Origin: JAUIET01 sp045106985
Lineage (GTDB): Bacteria; Pseudomonadota; Gammaproteobacteria; Pseudomonadales; JAUIET01
Reading direction: 5' to 3'
Length of the DNA: 64,000 nucleotides
NCBI GenBank assembly: GCA_045106985.1
Contig: JBGCFQ010000023.1
Coordinates: 1-64,000 of the forward strand
The notes beneath the pieces are model-generated. The model was not told the origin of the DNA. It saw nothing but the letters and a program-made list of their open reading frames with translations, and did no database searches. Below are positions 36,578 to 46,347 of the stretch, one piece after another. Positions within the stretch are counted from its first letter, which is position 1. Each line of letters opens with the position of its first letter. The position numbers and the translations under genes are program-made.

Positions 36578-36837
36578 TCAATCCCTCTACTGCATCAACG
36601 TTGGTAAGTGTTGCTTGCGCATGGTGGCTAGCTAGCCCAGCAGTATACGTGATTAGAAAGCGCAAGACCTTCACTTGCGCCACTTACAGTTGTGAAAATC
36701 GATTCGATTGCTACAGCTCATCCTTAAGCACTTTTATTGGCTTTCTTATCACTATTATCGGAGTTTCGTGGATCGTTCTTGGCGTTATAGGGTCATATCA
36801 ATCACCCTTGTTACAATTACTGCCTAATAAAAACAGA

Positions 36838-37554
36838 ATGTTGCAACTTGCCGAACTTGACCGTACCGAGTATCGCGACAGGCCCTCCACATTCCTGCTT
36901 ATGCTGGGTGTTGGAATATCTCTGCTGGTGCATGTTTCCAGTCTTCTGATCGACTATGCTGGCCACGATAGAGTGATTTCTCCTCCAATACACTTAGAGT
37001 TGGAAAAATCGCTCGTTCCAGCGCCAGGGCCCCAGCCATCTGAATCAGAACAGCTCGCACCAAAAACGGAGGCTGAGATACCCGATTTGAACTCTGATCC
37101 AAAGCAATCGCGTCCGACCTTTCCCGAAGTGCGGCCAATCGAAAGTTCTCCTATCGATAGTCCTGCCGCAGCCGTAGCGAAAGAGCCCCTAGCCATAGAC
37201 GTAAAGAAGGAGGTGCAAGCCTACCTGGATTCTTTGCCAGCGGTTGAAGGAAGCGACCTCGAAGGGCGTGTATTTGACCCTGTGCTGGCAGCGAAGATAT
37301 ATGAGGCAAGGCGTAATTCGAAGGCCAGACCGGGTTTAGGGCCAGGCTCTTATGAGAAAGGTGGAGAACATAGCACTGAAGACCCAAACGTTTTCAGTTA
37401 TTCTGCAGGAAGTTGGCAGCGCTGGGTAAAAGTGGACGGCAAGTGTTTTCTGGTTATCGAGCAGTCGGGAGTTGATGCTTTAAGAGGCGCGTTCGATAAT
37501 TGGATGCGGACTTCTTGCAAGAAATTTAACAGCAAGTTTTTTGAAGAATTGTAG
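36838..37554 (+). CDS. Single-pass membrane protein with proline-rich periplasmic stalk, unrecognised
   Basis: About 238 residues from the ATG at 36838; the frame is open to 36601 but the first part looks non-coding. A membrane helix (about 23-42, LLMLGVGISLLVHVSSLLI) is followed by a Pro/Ser/Glu-rich stretch (about 55-130) and a C-terminal part with two Cys (GKCFLVIEQ and TSCKKF). This layout resembles TonB-type energy transducers, but the C-terminal domain lacks a recognisable TonB fold. The start is uncertain because no clear ribosome binding site is seen, and a second hydrophobic stretch lies upstream in frame. Confidence 0.55.
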   Translation: MLQLAELDRTEYRDRPSTFLLMLGVGISLLVHVSSLLIDYAGHDRVISPPIHLELEKSLVPAPGPQPSESEQLAPKTEAEIPDLNSDPKQSRPTFPEVRPIESSPIDSPAAAVAKEPLAIDVKKEVQAYLDSLPAVEGSDLEGRVFDPVLAAKIYEARRNSKARPGLGPGSYEKGGEHSTEDPNVFSYSAGSWQRWVKVDGKCFLVIEQSGVDALRGAFDNWMRTSCKKFNSKFFEEL

Positions 37555-37595
37555 CCAGCAACAATGTTTGAGTCTCACAAAACGGTACGAATACT

Positions 37596-38318
37596 ATGGG
37601 CTTTACGACGAACAAAGCAGTACTTAGCGAAACGATACAGTTGCAAGGCTGCCGAGCACTGGATGTGGGCTCTGGAGACGGTCTCATGGTGCGTTATATG
37701 GCCACTCATGGGGCAATAGCAACAGGTATTGAATGTTCTGACACCCAACTACGAGCTGCGCACGCCGCTCAAATAGTAGCGAATGAAGAATATGTTGCAG
37801 GTGTTGGTCAAGATCTGCCTTTTGAGGCAGCGTCTTTTGACTTGGTTACGTTCTTCAGTTCGCTTCACCATGTGCCCAAGCATTCTATGCAGGCCGCCTT
37901 GAGCGAAGCGGCACGTACATTGCATGCAGGTGGTGAGTTGTACATTGCCGAGCCAATAGCCTCTGGCAGTGGCTTTGAGTTGCATGCGCCGGTTGATGAT
38001 GAAACGGAAGTGCGAGCCTTTGCTATTGAGTCATTAAGCTCGATTGAAGGCTTTGGCTTGCAGCAAACCCTCGAGTTGTTTTACGACACTGTTTACCAAT
38101 ATCGTGATTTCGCAGCCTTTGAAGAAGAGCTTATTCGTATTGATGCATCGCGGCAAAGCGCATTCGATTCTCTCCGATCAGAGCTCGAGACACGCTTCTA
38201 TGCTCTTGGTGCTGAGGTTGAAGCGGAGGCGGATACAGATACAGAAGTAGGGCAATTTGCTGCGCAGAGCTGGAGTTTTGAACAACCTATGCGGCTTAAC
38301 CTCTATAGAAAGCTCTGA
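37596..38318 (+). CDS. Class I SAM-dependent methyltransferase
   Basis: 240 residues. The SAM motif ALDVGSGDGLMVRYM (about 20-34), acidic IECSDTQL, DLPFEAASFDLVTFFSSLHH and HAGGELYIAEP match UbiE/Methyltransf_11-type enzymes. There is no signal peptide. It begins 42 nt after the membrane protein gene and may share its transcript. The substrate is unknown. Confidence 0.85.
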   Translation: MGFTTNKAVLSETIQLQGCRALDVGSGDGLMVRYMATHGAIATGIECSDTQLRAAHAAQIVANEEYVAGVGQDLPFEAASFDLVTFFSSLHHVPKHSMQAALSEAARTLHAGGELYIAEPIASGSGFELHAPVDDETEVRAFAIESLSSIEGFGLQQTLELFYDTVYQYRDFAAFEEELIRIDASRQSAFDSLRSELETRFYALGAEVEAEADTDTEVGQFAAQSWSFEQPMRLNLYRKL

Positions 38319-38369
38319 ATGCTTTCTCTTCTTTAGCTCCCTTTGTTCACTACACTTCCAACGGGCTTG

Positions 38370-39962
38370 CTACTTTACTTGCTCGGTATCGCGCAAATAG
38401 TCATCATAGTTGCCACGAAAATCCACAACACCATTCGGTGTTAGTTCAATAATTCGTGTGGCTAATGACGAGACAAATTCCCGATCGTGACTCACAAACA
38501 TCAAGGTGCCAGGATAGTTATCAAGCGCGAGGTTGAGAGCTTCAATAGATTCCATGTCCATGTGGTTGGTGGGTTCGTCCATAAGTAATATGTTAGGCCG
38601 CTGAAGCATCAGTTTGCCTAGCAACATTCGCCCTTTCTCGCCACCCGATAGGGTTTTAACTGTGTTTTTAATATCATGTTGTGAGAACAGCAAGCGCCCT
38701 AAAGTTCCACGGATTACCTGTTCATCATCTTTTTCTTGTCCCCAGCGGCTCATCCACTCTATTAGTGTATCTTTCGCTTCAAATTGGTCAGAGTGGTCCT
38801 GAGCATAGTAGCCGATCTCACTATTCTCAGACCATTTTATTAGCCCCGAATCGGCTTCAATTTCGCCGACCAAGCAGCGCAGTAAGGTCGTTTTACCTGA
38901 ACCGTTAGGGCCAATAATCGCAACTCGTTCTCCTACTTCTACTTGCAGGTCCAGATTAGAATAGAGGCGTTCTTCATAGCTCTTGGTCAGCTCTTTTACT
39001 TCTAGCGCTATGCGATAGAGTTTCTTGTCTTGTTCAAAACGAATGAACGGGCTTTGCCGACTTGAAGGCTTAACTTCCGCTAATTGAATCTTATCAATCT
39101 GCTTAGCGCGCGAGGTCGCTTGCTTCGCTTTTGATGCATTCGCTGAAAATCGGCTTACGAATGCCCTCAACTCTGCAATTTGTGCTTTCTTCTTGGAGTT
39201 ATCTGACTGTAGACGTTCACGAGACTGGGTGGATGCAATCATGTAATCGTCGTAAGAGCCCGGGTAAACGCGCAATTCCCCGTAATCCATGTCGGCCATG
39301 TGAGAACAAACGCTGTTTAAAAAATGTCGATCGTGCGAGATGATCACCATGGTGCATTTGCGCTCATTAAGAACGTCTTCAAGCCAGCGAATACTATTGA
39401 TATCCAGGTTGTTAGTTGGTTCGTCAAGCAACATCACATCGGGGTCTGAGAACAGTACCTGAGCAAGCAATACGCGTAACTTCCAGCCAGGTGCTATCTC
39501 GCTCATTGGTCCAAAATGCTGTTCTACGGGAATGCCAACACCTAGCAAGAGCTCTCCTGCTCTTGATTCAGCGGTGTAACCATCCATCTCGGCGAATTCA
39601 CCCTCTAGCTCGGCAGCACGCAGACCGTCAGCCTCAGACATGTCACTTTTTGAGTAGATTTCGTCGCGTTCTACCTTAATCTTCCACAGTTCCTCATGCC
39701 CCATGATGACTGTGTCCACTGCCGAAAACTCTTCAAAGGCGAACTGATCTTGACGCAGCTTGCCCACACGTTCATTAACGTCCAAAGATACATTGCCGCT
39801 GGAAGGTTCAAGATCACGACCAAGAATTTTCATGAGTGTGGACTTTCCACAGCCATTGGCTCCGATAAGGCCATATCGGTTTCCACCGCCAAACTTTACA
39901 GAGACATTTTCGAAAAGAGGTTTCGCACCAAACTGCATGGTGAGATTATTGGTTGTAAGCAA
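38370..39962 (-). CDS. ybiT: ABC-F family ATPase, YbiT-like
   Basis: 530 residues, the same length as YbiT. There are two ABC domains without membrane segments: Walker A GANGCGKST and GPNGSGKTT, Walker B LLDEPTNNLD and LLMDEPTNHMD, and signature LSGGEKGR in the second half. The first-half signature is degenerate, as in this subgroup. The linker between domains (about 240-300) is charged and helical. ABC-F proteins bind the ribosomal E site and relieve stalls. It is monocistronic. Confidence 0.92.
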   Translation of the reverse strand: MLTTNNLTMQFGAKPLFENVSVKFGGGNRYGLIGANGCGKSTLMKILGRDLEPSSGNVSLDVNERVGKLRQDQFAFEEFSAVDTVIMGHEELWKIKVERDEIYSKSDMSEADGLRAAELEGEFAEMDGYTAESRAGELLLGVGIPVEQHFGPMSEIAPGWKLRVLLAQVLFSDPDVMLLDEPTNNLDINSIRWLEDVLNERKCTMVIISHDRHFLNSVCSHMADMDYGELRVYPGSYDDYMIASTQSRERLQSDNSKKKAQIAELRAFVSRFSANASKAKQATSRAKQIDKIQLAEVKPSSRQSPFIRFEQDKKLYRIALEVKELTKSYEERLYSNLDLQVEVGERVAIIGPNGSGKTTLLRCLVGEIEADSGLIKWSENSEIGYYAQDHSDQFEAKDTLIEWMSRWGQEKDDEQVIRGTLGRLLFSQHDIKNTVKTLSGGEKGRMLLGKLMLQRPNILLMDEPTNHMDMESIEALNLALDNYPGTLMFVSHDREFVSSLATRIIELTPNGVVDFRGNYDDYLRDTEQVK

Positions 39963-40196
39963 AGCGATGGTCCAACTTGAGTGATAGAAAATGGGTAAGA
40001 CCCTGCGCGAATTGGCCGAGCCTCAAAAAAGGATGCGATCCTACCCGAAAAGGGCGATTTTCGCGACCACTTGGCCACTTTTATGTCTGTTCAAAGGCAT
40101 AAATGCGTCGAAACATGGACCGTCCAGCGGTGATCAAGCAAAATGGAGGCCCTATTCATTATTGCGACGCCATCAATTCTTAAAGGAGTTCTAAAC

Positions 40197-40721
40197 GTGC
40201 TGCGAACACTGATCGTCATTTTACTGACAGCTTCGTTCTCTCTGCTGCTATCACCATTCTCAATTGCGGCTGAGCACAGCGTTGTTTATCTAGTTCGACA
40301 CGCCGAAAAGCGGCTGGATCAAGGCCGTGATCCAGAACTAACTAATAGGGGCCAACACCGGGCCGATCATTATGCGGAAATGTTCAGAGATGCAGGAATA
40401 GGCTTTATCTATTCAACTCAATACAAGCGAACGATGGATACGGTTGCTCCGCTAGCATTGGCGTTGAAGCAAGAAGTAATAGCGTATAACCCGGATAAAC
40501 TCGACGCTCTAGCTCGAAAGATTAAGGCCGAGGCGGGAGTGTATTTTGTTTCCGGACACAGCGATACTACGCCAGAATTGGTGGAAGTGTTAGGAGGCGT
40601 GGCTGGAGCGGAAATTGATGAGGATCACGAGTTTGACCGGGTGTACCAGTTGATCATTAACAAAGACGGTTCTGTGTATACCCACAGGTTAAGAAGTTTG
40701 CCTCCGCCAAAGCATGATTAG
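40197..40721 (+). CDS. Exported histidine phosphatase family protein
   Basis: About 174 residues from a GTG with a good AGGAG site 8 nt upstream; an in-frame ATG at 40143 lacks one. A signal peptide (LIVILLTASFSLLLSP) precedes VVYLVRHAEKR, the RHxxx phosphohistidine motif, with the second catalytic His in FVSGHSDTTPE. LTNRGQHRA and STQYKRTMDTV are also family features. It probably acts on a phosphorylated small molecule in the periplasm, similar to SixA/phosphoglycerate-mutase-like proteins. Confidence 0.85.
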   Translation: MLRTLIVILLTASFSLLLSPFSIAAEHSVVYLVRHAEKRLDQGRDPELTNRGQHRADHYAEMFRDAGIGFIYSTQYKRTMDTVAPLALALKQEVIAYNPDKLDALARKIKAEAGVYFVSGHSDTTPELVEVLGGVAGAEIDEDHEFDRVYQLIINKDGSVYTHRLRSLPPPKHD

Positions 40722-40800
40722 ATGGTGAGCTTCAGAATCTAGGTTTGGGTAACTTGCAGCGCGTATGCCTAACTAAGCTAAGGCGAACTTACAATAGCGG

Positions 40801-42096
40801 TTATTCATTTGCCGTCACACGAGAGGCTGGACTTGTGCTGCCAGTATCACTATGCCGATTAAGCCATATCAGCACTAAAGTAATCAGTAGGCCAACAGCC
40901 ATTATGCTCGCCAGAAAACCGAAATACAGCTGATGGCCAACAATGCCAGGTGCAGAGTCCAGAATACGCCCGGCAATAGGGTAGAAGAAAACGTCCGGTG
41001 TATATCCAAGAACTGCGACTAGGCCTACGGTAGTGCCCGTCAGGTGGGCCGGCGTTCTAACTTCCTCCAACAAGGCATAGTAAATGCCTCGCATTGCATA
41101 GGCGGCAAAAAAGGTCACAAGTAAATTTGCATACAACACCAGCAAACCGGTGGTTTCGGGCTGCGTTTGCCAAAGGTATAGATAACAGACAAACAGAGTA
41201 ATGAATGTAGCAGCGATAGTACGTGCTGCACCCATTTTGTCGGCGAGTAAGCCAACAAGCACTGCTCCGAATAATCTTAAATACGCTGCGTTCGCTGTGA
41301 AACGGGCGGCCTCAACCTGGTCCATTCCTAAAACTTCTACGCAGTACAGGCTGTAATTGTCCAAGCCTTTGTACGCACAGTATGCGCATACAATAATTCC
41401 GGCATGCGCCCACACTATTGGTTTAGCGATGACTGACTTGATGTTGGTCAATATTGAGTTGGGTGCATCAATTTGTTTGGGATCGCCAGTTGGCAGAAGA
41501 AACCAAACCATCGCCGCTGCTAGTAAAGTCAAACCCGTGTATAAATAGATTATGGATTGCAGTGCTTCTCGTGATTGCGCCGCTGTAGCAAGCTCTACCT
41601 CCGCAGGTAGCAACCAGGAAAAAACAATTACTGCAAAGCTGGCGCTGGCTGCTTGAACAAGACCTCGGCCGCCATCTAGCAGACCAAATGCCTGGCCTTG
41701 AGCTAAAGAACCGCCCCATTCTCTGGTCGCTCGAATAAGGGGTGACCAAAAAAGAAGGAGAGTAGTTGCGCCCCAGTAGGCGTACAACAATGTCATTGTC
41801 CGTTCACCGGGAATCTGCGCCATCACTAAGCCGCCAAGCCCGGTCAATATAAGAGATAAAGTGATCAATGCGCGTGGGGCGTATTTGTCAGCTATCGGTC
41901 CACCCAGCAGATAGGCGGCCATTGCCAATAAGCCATAACCAGCAAAGGCGTCGCCTAATGTCGTGTTTGAAAACTCGAAAACCTCAAGTACAGCTGGGCG
42001 AAAAAACCGAGTGATATGAAATGGCAGGCTAAAAATGGCTTCGCCAGCAAAAATCAGCACAAAAATAGTGAGAAACGATGACAACCATTTTGGCAC
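40801..42096 (-). CDS. MFS transporter
   Basis: 431 residues, 12 predicted helices. FAGYGLLAMAAYLLGGPIAD and KYAPRALITLSLIL hold the helix 2-3 MFS motif. The C-terminal half (MRGIYYALLEE, GTTVGLVAVLGYTPDVFF) closely resembles the transporter at 56387-57670, so the two are paralogues. It is monocistronic. The substrate is unknown but may be chemically related to that of its UGSC-linked paralogue. Confidence 0.85.
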   Translation of the reverse strand: MPKWLSSFLTIFVLIFAGEAIFSLPFHITRFFRPAVLEVFEFSNTTLGDAFAGYGLLAMAAYLLGGPIADKYAPRALITLSLILTGLGGLVMAQIPGERTMTLLYAYWGATTLLLFWSPLIRATREWGGSLAQGQAFGLLDGGRGLVQAASASFAVIVFSWLLPAEVELATAAQSREALQSIIYLYTGLTLLAAAMVWFLLPTGDPKQIDAPNSILTNIKSVIAKPIVWAHAGIIVCAYCAYKGLDNYSLYCVEVLGMDQVEAARFTANAAYLRLFGAVLVGLLADKMGAARTIAATFITLFVCYLYLWQTQPETTGLLVLYANLLVTFFAAYAMRGIYYALLEEVRTPAHLTGTTVGLVAVLGYTPDVFFYPIAGRILDSAPGIVGHQLYFGFLASIMAVGLLITLVLIWLNRHSDTGSTSPASRVTANE

Positions 42097-42215
42097 TGGG
42101 AGGCCCCTTGCTCTTATGTTTTTAAATCAATGGTCAGTATACTGAAATCCCATAGATAAGGAGAGAACCATACAATTGAGGCGCTGATATTTGCACGCCT
42201 TTGAGGTATGACGAG

Positions 42216-42854
42216 TTAATACTGAACTATGGGCGCCTTATGCAGCCAGTCGTCATTTTCCAGCATTCCCACCATGGCATGAGCACAGTCGGCAAAGCTG
42301 ATTTTTGACATGCCATTGAAGGCATCGTACCCAAGCCGGTACACTTCTGTTCGTCGACTTTCCAGCATTTGCAAAGGACGGATGCCGATCCACTCAATGT
42401 CTTGAGCTTCGTTTAATACTTTGAGTTGCTCGGCTTTGTCGCGGTGGCGAAGCCCCATAAAGGTTTTTGTAAACAGTTCTACGAAGCGTGCCCCCATCGT
42501 AACCTGGTCATCGGGTAACAGCGTACTGCCTCCACCGCACCAAACGAGTCGGCTAATGTGATTAGCCCGCATAGCATTGATAATATGCTCTGTGGCTGTT
42601 GCACAAAGGTTTTCAGGCGAGCCTTTGTCGACGCCAATGGCAAACAGCACCGCATCGCAACCATCGCTCAATGCGGTGTCCACGGCGTCGGCATCAAGCG
42701 CATCGCCGCTATACACTGTGCATTTAGCCGCTAGGTCTGCCGCTAACTTGTCGGGCGATCTTAGTAACAGGGTAACCTCAAAGCCTGCGTCTAAACATTG
42801 CCGCAGGCATTGGCCACCAAGGGCGCCGGTAGCGCCAAATATGGCTATTTTCAT
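42216..42854 (-). CDS. NAD(P)-binding Rossmann protein (atypical SDR, NmrA/YwnB-like)
   Basis: 212 residues. IAIFGATGALGGQCLRQCL (dinucleotide motif), LLRSPDKLAA and YSGDALDADAV match the PF13460-type NAD(P)-binding family, including flavin reductase-like and anti-oxidative quinone reductase-like members. There is no Tyr-Lys SDR active site. It is divergent from lipA. Confidence 0.82.
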   Translation of the reverse strand: MKIAIFGATGALGGQCLRQCLDAGFEVTLLLRSPDKLAADLAAKCTVYSGDALDADAVDTALSDGCDAVLFAIGVDKGSPENLCATATEHIINAMRANHISRLVWCGGGSTLLPDDQVTMGARFVELFTKTFMGLRHRDKAEQLKVLNEAQDIEWIGIRPLQMLESRRTEVYRLGYDAFNGMSKISFADCAHAMVGMLENDDWLHKAPIVQY

Positions 42855-43029
42855 ATGGTTTCGCCAATCATTTGTTCAGATGCAACAATACTACGGCTGT
42901 TGATAATTGGCGAAGATTATCTGCGGGAGGGCGGAGCTACAAAAAGCCGTCGGTTAAATCGGGATGAGCGGGTAACTAATTAGCGTTGCTGTTAATGCTC
43001 AAAACAGCTAAATATGCTTAAATGGAGTA

Positions 43030-44025
43030 ATGACAGACAGCAAACTAATACCGACCGTTCAGATAGCCAGTGGCAATAAATTTGTCAACGAAAAGGGCAT
43101 TCATGCCATTAAAGACGGCGTTAAAAAAACGCATCAAGAAGCAGCAGCTAGGCTAAAAAAGCCTAAATGGTTGCGCATTTCTGTGAAGGGTGGGGAAACC
43201 TATGAAAGCGTAAAAAATATTGTGTCAGAACATAAGTTGGCAACCGTATGCGAGGAAGCCAAGTGCCCCAACTTGAGCGAGTGTTGGAGCGCGGGTACGG
43301 CCACGATTATGTTGATGGGAGACGTATGCACGCGAGCCTGTCGATTTTGTTCTGTGAACACGGGCAACCCGCAAGGATTGTTAGACGCCGATGAGCCAGA
43401 GCGCACCGCACGCTCTGTGGAGCTAATGGGATTGAAGTACATTGTTCTAACCTCTGTTAATCGTGACGATGTAGCGGATGGTGGCGCGGGCCACTATGCG
43501 AAGTGTGTAAGACGCGTTAAGGAAGTGAATCCAAATACAGCGGTGGAAGCGCTAACGCCAGACTTTGAAGGTGTGTTGGCAGACGTAGAAGCGGTCGTAG
43601 ACTCGGGTATTGAAGTGTTCGCGCAGAACATTGAAACAGTTGAGCGCTTGACTCACCCTGTGCGCGACCCCCGTGCCAGCTATAAGCAAACGCTTGATGT
43701 GTTAGAGCATGCGAAAAAGTATCGTCCAGATGTGCTGAGCAAGACCAGTTTAATGTTGGGGCTTGGTGAAAGCGATGAGGAAATATATTCTACGATGGAT
43801 GATCTTCGCGCCATCAACGTAGATATCCTCACGCTAGGGCAGTACTTGCAACCAACGCTTAACCATTTGCCGATTGAACGTTATGTAACGCCAGAAGAGT
43901 TTGAGCAGTATCGGAACGTTGGCTTACAGAAAGGTTTTCTTGAGGTCGTGTCCGGTGTTTTTGTTCGCTCAAGCTATCGGGCAGAGCAAGTGTTGCTGAA
44001 AAACAATGTAGGACTCGAAACCTAA
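43030..44025 (+). CDS. lipA: Lipoyl synthase
   Basis: 331 residues, radical SAM. The auxiliary cluster motif is CEEAKCPNLSEC (Cys74, 79, 85) and the SAM cluster motif is CTRACRFC (Cys100, 104, 107). The C-terminal RSSYRAEQ motif holds the Ser that ligates the auxiliary cluster. It inserts two sulfurs into octanoyl groups on lipoyl domains. The usual partner lipB is not beside it. The N-terminal 40 residues are somewhat longer than minimal LipA. Confidence 0.97.
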   Translation: MTDSKLIPTVQIASGNKFVNEKGIHAIKDGVKKTHQEAAARLKKPKWLRISVKGGETYESVKNIVSEHKLATVCEEAKCPNLSECWSAGTATIMLMGDVCTRACRFCSVNTGNPQGLLDADEPERTARSVELMGLKYIVLTSVNRDDVADGGAGHYAKCVRRVKEVNPNTAVEALTPDFEGVLADVEAVVDSGIEVFAQNIETVERLTHPVRDPRASYKQTLDVLEHAKKYRPDVLSKTSLMLGLGESDEEIYSTMDDLRAINVDILTLGQYLQPTLNHLPIERYVTPEEFEQYRNVGLQKGFLEVVSGVFVRSSYRAEQVLLKNNVGLET

Positions 44026-44041
44026 TTAGGTTTGGACGCCT

Positions 44042-44362
44042 CTAGTCCATTATTTTTACATCAAGATAGCCGCGCTGTATCGCTACTTCCATCGCTTGGG
44101 CAGCGGCTACCATTTCCTCATAGTGCCCGCGCAGTTCAGCTAATTCGTCTATTTGGCTTTGCGTGGGCATGTTCTCTTCATGCTCCGCCGCAAGGCTGAA
44201 AAAGCGCTTTAAGTAGAGCATTCTAGTTCTAGCGGTCAATCGAAAAACAGGCTCTAGTTCGGAGAGTTCAAGTTCAGGAATTTCAGGGTTGATCACGTCG
44301 TGATTGACCTGCTTGATAGTTTGGTCAATCTGCATCAGCAGTCGCTTCTTGTCTGTAGCCAT
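44042..44362 (-). CDS. Small helical hypothetical protein
   Basis: 106 residues, acidic and predicted all-helical (LAELRGHYEEMVAAAQAMEV). It has no signal peptide, Cys or known motif. It is convergent with lipA, with 16 nt between stops. I do not recognise the family. Confidence 0.6.
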   Translation of the reverse strand: MATDKKRLLMQIDQTIKQVNHDVINPEIPELELSELEPVFRLTARTRMLYLKRFFSLAAEHEENMPTQSQIDELAELRGHYEEMVAAAQAMEVAIQRGYLDVKIMD

Positions 44363-44519
44363 ATCTAGTCCTTGATGTGCTTTGCCGGCTCCACGTGGTT
44401 ACGCAGTAACAAAAAGTATAGAACGCTAGTGCCACATTGCACTGTTGGCCTTAACCATGCCGGTAGCCAATTGGCTATGCCGATCATTAAAGCGGCTTTT
44501 TGGGTGTTTTTTATTCGCC

Positions 44520-45206
44520 TCAGAACAAGGTCAGTCTGCGGCCTCGCTGTTTAGGCGTTTTCTGATCTTCGGGCAGGGTGCACAATCGGTCCATTCGCGT
44601 TGTGCTACCGTCGGCATACTCCCAGATTAGTTGTTCACCATCCATATACCGCTTCACAACTACGGGCCCCCAACCAAAGGCATGAAAATCTAAGATACCC
44701 TCGTTCCAAACCATGCTGGCAGAGCTACGCTTGCAATACTCTTTTCCGCCCGCGATAAAGGAAACTGCGCCCTCAGTATCATTGGAGTTTTCTCCTAGAG
44801 TACTATTGGGCCCACCGTCATGAATAATGCCCGATGCCGTGACCACGACCCGGCGACCACATTGTTCAACACGCTCCACGTGGCCAACATGCCCCCCTTC
44901 AACGCCTAGCCATAAGCCACGAATATCATCCGCATTGTCTGGCAAGGGCTCAGTGCATTCAGCCAAAACTGGCAGGGGGAAATGGTCATAACTACAGCCA
45001 GGTGTATTGCCTTTAGCAATATCTGCAGCTAGCTTGCCGCTTCCGTCAAGAACTGGCAATTCGCAGTAGTTGATGGTGCTGCCATCACCAGCAAGTGTTG
45101 CAGGATCTGTGGTGAGAGGCGGGCGAGCCGAAAAAAACAACATCCAAAACGCCCACACAATGAAGAGCGACAGTACAGCAATGAAGCGAATAACCAGTGT
45201 TTTCAT
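44520..45206 (-). CDS. Membrane-anchored periplasmic hypothetical protein
   Basis: 228 residues. One N-terminal membrane helix or uncleaved signal (VIRFIAVLSLFIVWAFWMLFF) is followed by a soluble domain with six Cys, probably disulfide-bonded in the periplasm, and beta-rich segments such as VVVTASGIIHDGG and DFHAFGWGPVVVKRY. I do not recognise the family. It is upstream of the 106-residue gene but separated by 157 nt. Confidence 0.6.
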   Translation of the reverse strand: MKTLVIRFIAVLSLFIVWAFWMLFFSARPPLTTDPATLAGDGSTINYCELPVLDGSGKLAADIAKGNTPGCSYDHFPLPVLAECTEPLPDNADDIRGLWLGVEGGHVGHVERVEQCGRRVVVTASGIIHDGGPNSTLGENSNDTEGAVSFIAGGKEYCKRSSASMVWNEGILDFHAFGWGPVVVKRYMDGEQLIWEYADGSTTRMDRLCTLPEDQKTPKQRGRRLTLF

Positions 45207-45258
45207 TTGAGTTACCGCTCTAAGAGAGCATTCAAAATGCTGCCGCTGATATGGGCAT

Positions 45259-45723
45259 TTAGCCTGTAACAGCCATGCCTAGCCACTCTGCGACTAGTGC
45301 TGGCGTTTCTTGGTCTTCTATTTCGATAGTTATCTTCTGCGTACTTAGAAAACGGTTCTCGTCTTTACGGTCGACATTTATTAATTCTGCGTGCGCTCTA
45401 ATACGCTTTCCCGCACTAACGGGCGACAAGAAGCGTATTTTGTTGAAGCCATAATTTACGCCCATTACGGTGTTTTCTGGCGCAAAACCAATGTCTTCGC
45501 TCAGCTTTACCAACAAAGACAGAGTAAGAAAGCCGTGTGCAATGGTTCCACCAAAAGGTGTTTGCGCTGCCTTTTCTTCATCAATGTGAATGAACTGATG
45601 ATCTTCGGTGCAATCTGCGAAGTTATTGATACGGGCCTGATCGACCGTTATCCATGGTCCGGGACCAGATGTTTTTCCTATCTGATCAACCAGTTGGTCT
45701 TTGCTAACGATTGTTTTAGCCAT
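45259..45723 (-). CDS. MaoC family (R)-enoyl-CoA hydratase
   Basis: 154 residues, single hotdog domain. It has the catalytic Asp/His motif in FADCTEDHQFIHIDEEKA, and the AHGFLTLSLLVKL helix with GVNYGFNKIRFLSPV. It hydrates trans-2-enoyl-CoA to (R)-3-hydroxyacyl-CoA. It has no nearby PHA genes, so a role in beta-oxidation side reactions is as likely as supply to PHA. Confidence 0.88.
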   Translation of the reverse strand: MAKTIVSKDQLVDQIGKTSGPGPWITVDQARINNFADCTEDHQFIHIDEEKAAQTPFGGTIAHGFLTLSLLVKLSEDIGFAPENTVMGVNYGFNKIRFLSPVSAGKRIRAHAELINVDRKDENRFLSTQKITIEIEDQETPALVAEWLGMAVTG

Positions 45724-45972
45724 TGGGCGTATCCTTTTGTATGTGAATGGAACTAGAAATTCTATTTTGCGCGCATAGCGCCTTAAAGTTAAGTAAACTG
45801 CCTAGCAGGTACTGCCGGTTGGCGGCCTTGGTTTGTGCTGCGCCTAGTGTTATGGCACAGTATATGTCACTTTAATAGTGCGAACAACGCGGTTTTTTTG
45901 AAAAGCCCATACGTGCGATTACTGTGCCGGCAGTTGTTGAGTGATTTCCAAAAAGATATAGGAGTGGTAAGC

Positions 45973-46263
45973 GTGACAGTAGGTATAATTGCAACACTAA
46001 CAGTACAAGAAGGAAAGAATGAGGAATTCGAGTCGGTTTTTTCTGAATTAGTTCAACAAGTAAGAGCTAACGAGCCTGATAATTTGCTCTATGCGATACA
46101 TCGCAGCAGAACCGATTCCCAAGTATATAAAGTGTTAGAGCAGTACACCAATGACGCTGCAATCGAAGCGCACGGAAAAACGGATTACTTTAGAGCGGCC
46201 GGCGCAAAGTTGGCAGGCTGTTTAGCCGCAGCACCTGAAATAGAAACTTTAGACGAGGTGTAA
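45973..46263 (+). CDS. Antibiotic biosynthesis monooxygenase-domain protein (quinol monooxygenase-like)
   Basis: About 96 residues from a GTG with an AGGAGTGG site; the open frame extends to 45835 but the upstream part is not family-like. The ABM dimeric alpha/beta-barrel pattern is seen in TVQEGKNEEFESVFSELV, NLLYAIHRSRTDSQVYKVLEQY and the HGKTDYFRAAG end. YgiN-type relatives oxidise quinols without cofactor, but many members are untested. It is divergent from maoC and convergent with the next gene. Confidence 0.8.
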   Translation: MTVGIIATLTVQEGKNEEFESVFSELVQQVRANEPDNLLYAIHRSRTDSQVYKVLEQYTNDAAIEAHGKTDYFRAAGAKLAGCLAAAPEIETLDEV

Positions 46264-46313
46264 GAAACCCTGGACGAGGTATAAGAGCGCGCTCGCCCAG
46301 AGTTTTTAAATTA

Positions 46314-46347
46314 CCGCATGCCTTAGCTAAGAAGCTATGGCTTGCGG
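46314..46347. terminator. Hairpin between convergent ABM and methyltransferase genes
   Basis: CCGCATGCCTTAGCT and AGCTATGGCTTGCGG pair as a 15-position stem with two T-T mismatches and an AAGA loop. It overlaps the stop of the minus-strand gene. A second weaker stem (CTGGACGAG/CTCGCCCAG) with a T5 run lies just before it at about 46270-46305. Confidence 0.5.

Noticed and set aside
36838..37554. TonB energy transducer
   Set aside because: The membrane helix and proline-rich stalk fit, but there is no recognisable TonB C-terminal domain and no ExbB/ExbD nearby.
45391..45756. Plus-strand 121-codon frame opposite the MaoC gene
   Set aside because: It is an antisense shadow of a clear MaoC hydratase, with unlikely composition and no ribosome binding site.
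46250..46290. Short direct repeat GACGAGGT(G/A)TAAGA at the end of the ABM gene
   Set aside because: A local duplication of about 15 bp spanning the stop codon, with no sign of an element or function.
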